Program-made: the position numbers and the translations under genes | From: Voacanga thouarsii | Lineage: Eukaryota > Streptophyta > Magnoliopsida > Gentianales > Apocynaceae | Assembly (NCBI GenBank): GCA_026120185.1 | Contig: JANUWF010001636.1 | Span: forward strand, 3,263,501 to 3,327,500 | Length of the DNA: 64,000 bases | Direction of reading: 5' to 3' | Notes under the pieces: generated by a model | Told to the model about the DNA's origin: nothing | The model's database searches: none | What the model saw: the letters and a program-made list of their open reading frames with translations, nothing else | In this document: positions 59,426 through 64,000 of the stretch, in pieces | Layout: every line of letters starts with the position of its first letter | Numbering within the stretch: the first letter of the stretch is position 1

Positions 59426-60714
59426 TATATATAAATATTGGATCTGTATAGAATTAAAATTTTGTTGAATTTACGGTTTGGTTTGTAATGTGTTGTGAGG
59501 AATGAGTATTTTGGCATGTGCTAAATAGCTTGGATCTTAATGGAATTATAAATTTATTAAATTTTTGGTTTGGTTTGTACCATATTGATATTGTAATGAA
59601 TGGGTATTTTGGCATGTGATAAATGGGTATATAAATGTGCCTGGAAGAAATATTTATCATTGCATGAATCTAAAAGAAATATTTATCATCCTATTTTTTT
59701 CCATTGTAAATTCAAGATATTCAACTCACTCCCTCTCCTAAAATAATATGGATATAGACCCTCTATGCGTATAAATTACATAAATTTTTATTTGATTACA
59801 AGTAACTTATTAAAAAAAGTGAGATTTATTAATTAGTAAAATTTATATTTTTAAAAATGATAAGTTAATTGGAAAAATTTTGAAATATATATATAATGTT
59901 TGTTTCTTGATATTTTATAAAATAGTTATATTTAAATAAGGAAATAAAGAAGTGTTGAGGAATTGAGATTTATTTAAAATTTTTTACATTAAAAAATGTA
60001 AATTAATTTTTACATTAAAAATTTTAATTATTTAAAAATACTTACAAATCTTAACAATTAAATTATTAGTTTAACACGATAATTTTTTTTACAATTCTCT
60101 ACACATTCATTACATTAAAAAAAAAAGTAACTTTATATTTTTTAATTAAATTAATAAAATATTTCTAAATTAAAGCCTTACATCTTTTAATTAAATTAGT
60201 AAATTATTTCTAAATTAAATCTTTACATTTTTTAATTAAATTCATAAAATATTTCTAAATTAAATCTTGAAATTTTTTAATTAAATCCATAAATTATCCA
60301 CATTCATAAACACTTGAAGTTAATTTTTAAACATTATGTTTTTGTATAATATTAAATATATGTTAACTCCTTGAATAATTAACCTTAATTAGTTTTATAA
60401 TAGTTAAGTTATATATTATTTTAATAAGTCAAAACAATAAAAATATACTACTCATATAAAATTTATATTGAATGACGCAATATATGAATTGGATATGTAT
60501 GACACATATATAATTGATTTATAAATAAATAATTAAATGACTCAATATTTAATAATTAGTTTGAGATATATTTAATAGTCGTTTTGGCATATACCAAATA
60601 TTTTATTTTTTGGGATATATTTGTATCGATTAATTTGATATTGGTTGATACAATAATTTAAGATTGTGACATACTTTATTTTTTGAAGAATCTTCCCTAA
60701 TATATCTAGACACA
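59426..60714. other. intergenic AT-rich DNA
   Basis: Contains repeated TTTTTAATTAAATT... ATTTCTAAATTAAA motifs at 60130-60300 (three to four irregular copies). No gene seen. It may contain the left end of the MULE, but no terminal repeat was identified. Confidence 0.5.
60130..60300. repeat. irregular tandem repeats
   Basis: Three to four copies of about 55 bp: TTTTTTAATTAAATT followed by ATAAAATATTTCTAAATTAA, each slightly changed. Confidence 0.7.
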
Positions 60715-63468
60715 ATGTCATTAGAAGAATCTGTAAGACTACGGTTATATTGGGATTATGAAATTATACACACCGCACACGGCGATTTTTTCAATGATTT
60801 GTATTGCAAGGCATTGATTGTTAGAAATAGAGTTAGTTTCCTCAGTTTAGTCAACAAAATATGTGCAATTCAATAATTAGGCATGTCTCCTGTTAAGCTG
60901 CAAATCACAATGAGAGATGACACTTACTATGACGAGGTCTACAACTGTTTCTATAACGAATGATGATGATATGGAAATTTTGTAGAACTGTGTATCTACT
61001 GTGAAGGAACAACCAATTGATTTACATGTTCACCATGAGAACGTTCAGATTTCGAATGCAACAGCTACAGATCTTCTAGAGAATAACATCCTAACTCCTA
61101 TTACTTAGTTATTCACTGCATTAATTAACTTAGTTATTCCTATCAATATACCTAATTTTGATTTAAATTTTCTAACACCTGTTGCCGGTGGTCCTCCACA
61201 CATCCCAAATGACACATTCCAATCCCGTTTCAATACATCAGTTCCGGATACTCCAATCATTGGACCTAGTAATCAATGCTTATCAACCTCTACTAGGTTT
61301 GTTACGCATCCACTTCATAACCACGTTCAATCTCTTCAAATACAAACAAGCTTGCCATTATTTTCAACTGCTGAAATTGGTGTTCCACTAGATGTAACCC
61401 CAGTTGATAAATGGGTTGCTCATAAGCCTAATTGGGTAGGTGCTCCGAAAGCGACCAGGGACGGGTTAGGACCTACATCAGACATTGATGGGCCTATTGC
61501 AGATGATTCTCCCAAGGGGGATGAGGGGGATGGAGATGTTGGATAAGATATTCCTGGTCCTTCTATATTGCAACAATATGCAAGTAGAGCTGTTGAACCG
61601 GCTCTCTTGTATAATCCATTGTATTCAATATATCTTGACAGGTTGAATACTTTTCAAGAAATAGCAAACAAAATTGGTGGAATGGATTTATGGTCAAAAT
61701 TCAACAATGGCCTGAGGGTTTGCATGTGGTTTAGGAATAAAGATGAGTTATTTTGGATTGTTCGATCGCAGTCTATTAGAATGGGTCGTGAGTTTAAGAT
61801 GGTAGAAAGCAAGAGTGCATATTGGATTGTCGAGTGTAAAAATTCAACTTCACAGCATCTCTGTTATTGGCGAATCCGTACGCCAAAAAAGAAAGGTTGT
61901 GGTATGTGACAAATTACTCGATGGTATGGATATCACATTTGTCTAGTTTGGACAGTAGACAGGAACCATCGAAACTTGAGTGCCAAATTCATGGCGAATC
62001 ACATCTTATCGATGATTCACAATAATCCGGAGATTAAAGTCAGCGAAATAAACAGCCATATTCATAACGCATTGCACTTAACTCCATCGTACAGGAAAGG
62101 ATGAAATGCGCGCAGACATGCTATAGAGATGATTTATGGAGATTGGCCTTCTTCATTTGCACAACTACTATGGTATATACAAGCATTACAAAATGCGAAT
62201 CCTGATACCGTCGTAGCGTGGCACTTTTTGCCTATGGACACCAATGGGGACAATACTTTTGGATATGTTTTTTGGGCATTCAGACCCTGTATTGATGTAT
62301 TTATTCACATGAAACCGATGGTCAGTGTTGACGGAACATTTCTGAGGGGTATATATAAGGAAAAAATTTTAACAATAGTAGGTCAAGATGCTAATAACCA
62401 TATATTGCTCATTGCATTTGCAGTCATTGATGAAGAAATTAATGATAGTTGGGGATGGTTTTTTACCTTACTTAGAGAACATGTATTAAAGAATCGAAAA
62501 GTTTATTTAATATCCGACAGACATATCGGGGTTGTGAATATAGTTCATGACTACCCAATTGGCAAGAGCCAATAGTAATGTATAGATTTTGTCTTAGATA
62601 TATTTAGAGTAACTTCAATGCAAAGTTCAGAACGCATGAGTTAAAGAAGTTGATGTACGAAGTTAGGGATCAAAGCAAAAAAGAGAAAATTTTTAAAGAT
62701 TATAAAAGAAATTAGTTTGCTAAACCCCCAAGCGAGGCATAGCTAGATTTGATTCCGAAAGAGTAATAGACGCTTACTTATGATGGTAAACATCGGTATG
62801 GTAACATAACAACCAATTTAGCATAATCTTTCAATAGTATCGTCAAAGGTATACGTGCCTTACCTATTAAGGTGATTATTGAGTTTTCATTCAAAAAAAC
62901 AGTTAAATATTTCAACGACCATAGATAAGAGGCCAATCATGGGAGACATCACTTTCCTTCTAGGATATAGGAAAAATTTGTGAAGAATGAGACGAAAGGA
63001 AGAACGCATTGTGTGCTAGAATTTAATTCAGATTGAGGTATTTTTAATGTTGTGTCATTACATCGTGAGCACGGAAAGAGAAATAATTTGTATGAAGTTA
63101 ATATCGAGGCCATGACATATAGTTGTTGCAAATGGAAAATATATAGAATACTATGTTCGCACGCATTTACAACAAGTCAATAGCTAAGGCTAAATCCTTG
63201 GGATCTAGTCTCATCAAAAAACACAACATCATGAAACAAATTGACATATACAACATAGTTCAAGCTCATTCCACATGAGGATTATTGGTGTAACCCTGGT
63301 TTTAGCTTGGCATAATTTACTCACCGTTTCAAGAACCATCAAAGGGGTCGAATGCGGACGGCGCGTATTTGGAATGAAATGGACAAACGCAATTCTAATT
63401 TACCTCCTTATTGTGGCTATTGTCATCACAGTAGACATTATAGGAGAAATTGTACTCACGGTGTCTAG
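60715..63468 (+). pseudogene. Mutator-like (MULE) transposase pseudogene
   Basis: From ATG 60715 (MSLEESVRLRLYWDYEI), with many stops and shifts to the end at 63468. Pieces in order: N-terminal PB1-like part; a variable linker; MULE DNA-binding part (FKMVESKSAYWIVECKNSTS, near 61800); the DDE core with PMVSVDGTFLRGIYKEKILT (Asp at 62330) and VYLISDRHIGVVNIV (second Asp near 62517); a SWIM zinc finger (SCCKWKIYRILCSHAF, near 63120-63168); and a C-terminal CCHC knuckle (CGYCHHSRHYRRNC, near 63405-63450). Transposase would cut the terminal repeats. The third acidic residue was not located. The copy is dead. Confidence 0.9.
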
Positions 63469-63700
63469 AGAAAAATGAACACAGATTAACCTTGTAGCAT
63501 GTTTCTTGAATATGTAATATTTGTTTAGATACAAGGCTTATTCACTATCTCAATATTAAAATTTTATTATTACATTGAGGCAATTTGAATTGTTTATCTT
63601 TAATTTTGTGTTTGTTTTTCTATACTTAAGGTGTTGTTGGTTATGTATCTTTTATTTAATTTTAATTTCTATAATATCGGTGTATTTGTATTAGGACACA

Positions 63701-64000
63701 ATGTATGAACCTACTTCTCACGGAGTGGATCTAGATCTCATTATACTGGATGTATTAACATTGCAGTATAGATATATGTCGTCACACTTTTGGGCGGGAC
63801 AATTATATAGTGACGTTATTACTGTAAAGCGAAATGGTAGCACGTTTTGGGAAACTTGACCATTTAATTACCGTATTAAGCAGCTCATAGATATTGTCGG
63901 TTTCGGTGGATTGTGTTATTTATGTTATATGAAAATCAATTATCCACTGATTACAACATCAGTAGAAAGATGGCGATATGAGACGCATACGTTTTACTTT
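63701..64000 (+). pseudogene. MAIN-like plant mobile domain gene, 5' part, cut by window end
   Basis: ATG 63701 opens a frame running to the window edge. It reads LDVLTLQYRYMSSHFWAGQL, then TGA after about 52 codons, then the same frame goes on through RIKQLIDIVGFGGLCYLCYM to TTSVERWRYETHTFYF. The VERWR-ETHTF block is a hallmark of the MAIN/MAIL-type plant mobile domain. It is 230 bp after the MULE transposase on the same strand, so it may be a second gene of that transposon or a nearby independent copy. A TTGTATTAG acceptor-like site precedes the ATG. One stop indicates decay. Confidence 0.75.

Overview
This is nuclear DNA from a flowering plant, most likely a eudicot. It is AT-rich, has long intergenic stretches and intron-split genes, carries plant-type transposable elements of several superfamilies, and contains a plant beta-tubulin gene and a plant BRE/BRCC45 gene. 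The species cannot be named from the sequence. No rRNA gene, tRNA gene or CRISPR array was seen. All gene models, counts and alignments were made by eye.

Layout. 1-84: last codons of an unidentified gene (+). 797-1189: small three-span membrane protein (-). 4728-16521: complete Ty3/gypsy element of the Tat lineage on the minus strand, with two 897-bp LTRs, an ACATT target duplication, decayed gag-PR-RT-RNH-aRNH-IN and an antisense plant-mobile-domain (PMD) gene. 17033-19917: four-exon gene for a lysine-rich nuclear-type protein. 20.7-36.8 kb: an unnamed gene family in three same-strand copies. Copy A (20.7-26.8 kb) is a pseudogene broken by nested insertions: a composite with a retrocopy, a hAT MITE, and a pararetrovirus-like block with twin 62-codon ORFs. 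Copy B (30921-31961) and copy C (35138-36760) look intact and share a four-exon, phase-0 structure. A decayed hAT transposon (27186-30363) sits in copy B's upstream region. 38.3-39.1 kb: foldback repeat.

40876-44021: beta-tubulin (-), three exons, 449 aa. 44399-49983: decayed Ty1/copia element (+), starting about 380 bp upstream of the tubulin ATG. 50758-55154: BRE/BRCC45 homologue (-), 13 exons, 349 aa. 57.7-58.35 kb: TATA box followed by several strong hairpins. 58507-59425: second foldback element. 60715-63468: decayed Mutator-like (MULE) transposase (+). 63701-64000: start of a MAIN-like PMD gene on the same strand, cut by the window edge.

The clearest themes are these. PMD genes are attached to two unrelated transposons in one window. 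A local gene family has its duplication history recorded by the elements inserted into it. The pararetrovirus-like block has an unusual pair of paralogous mini-ORFs. The housekeeping genes (tubulin, BRE, lysine-rich protein, membrane protein) show no functional link to each other.
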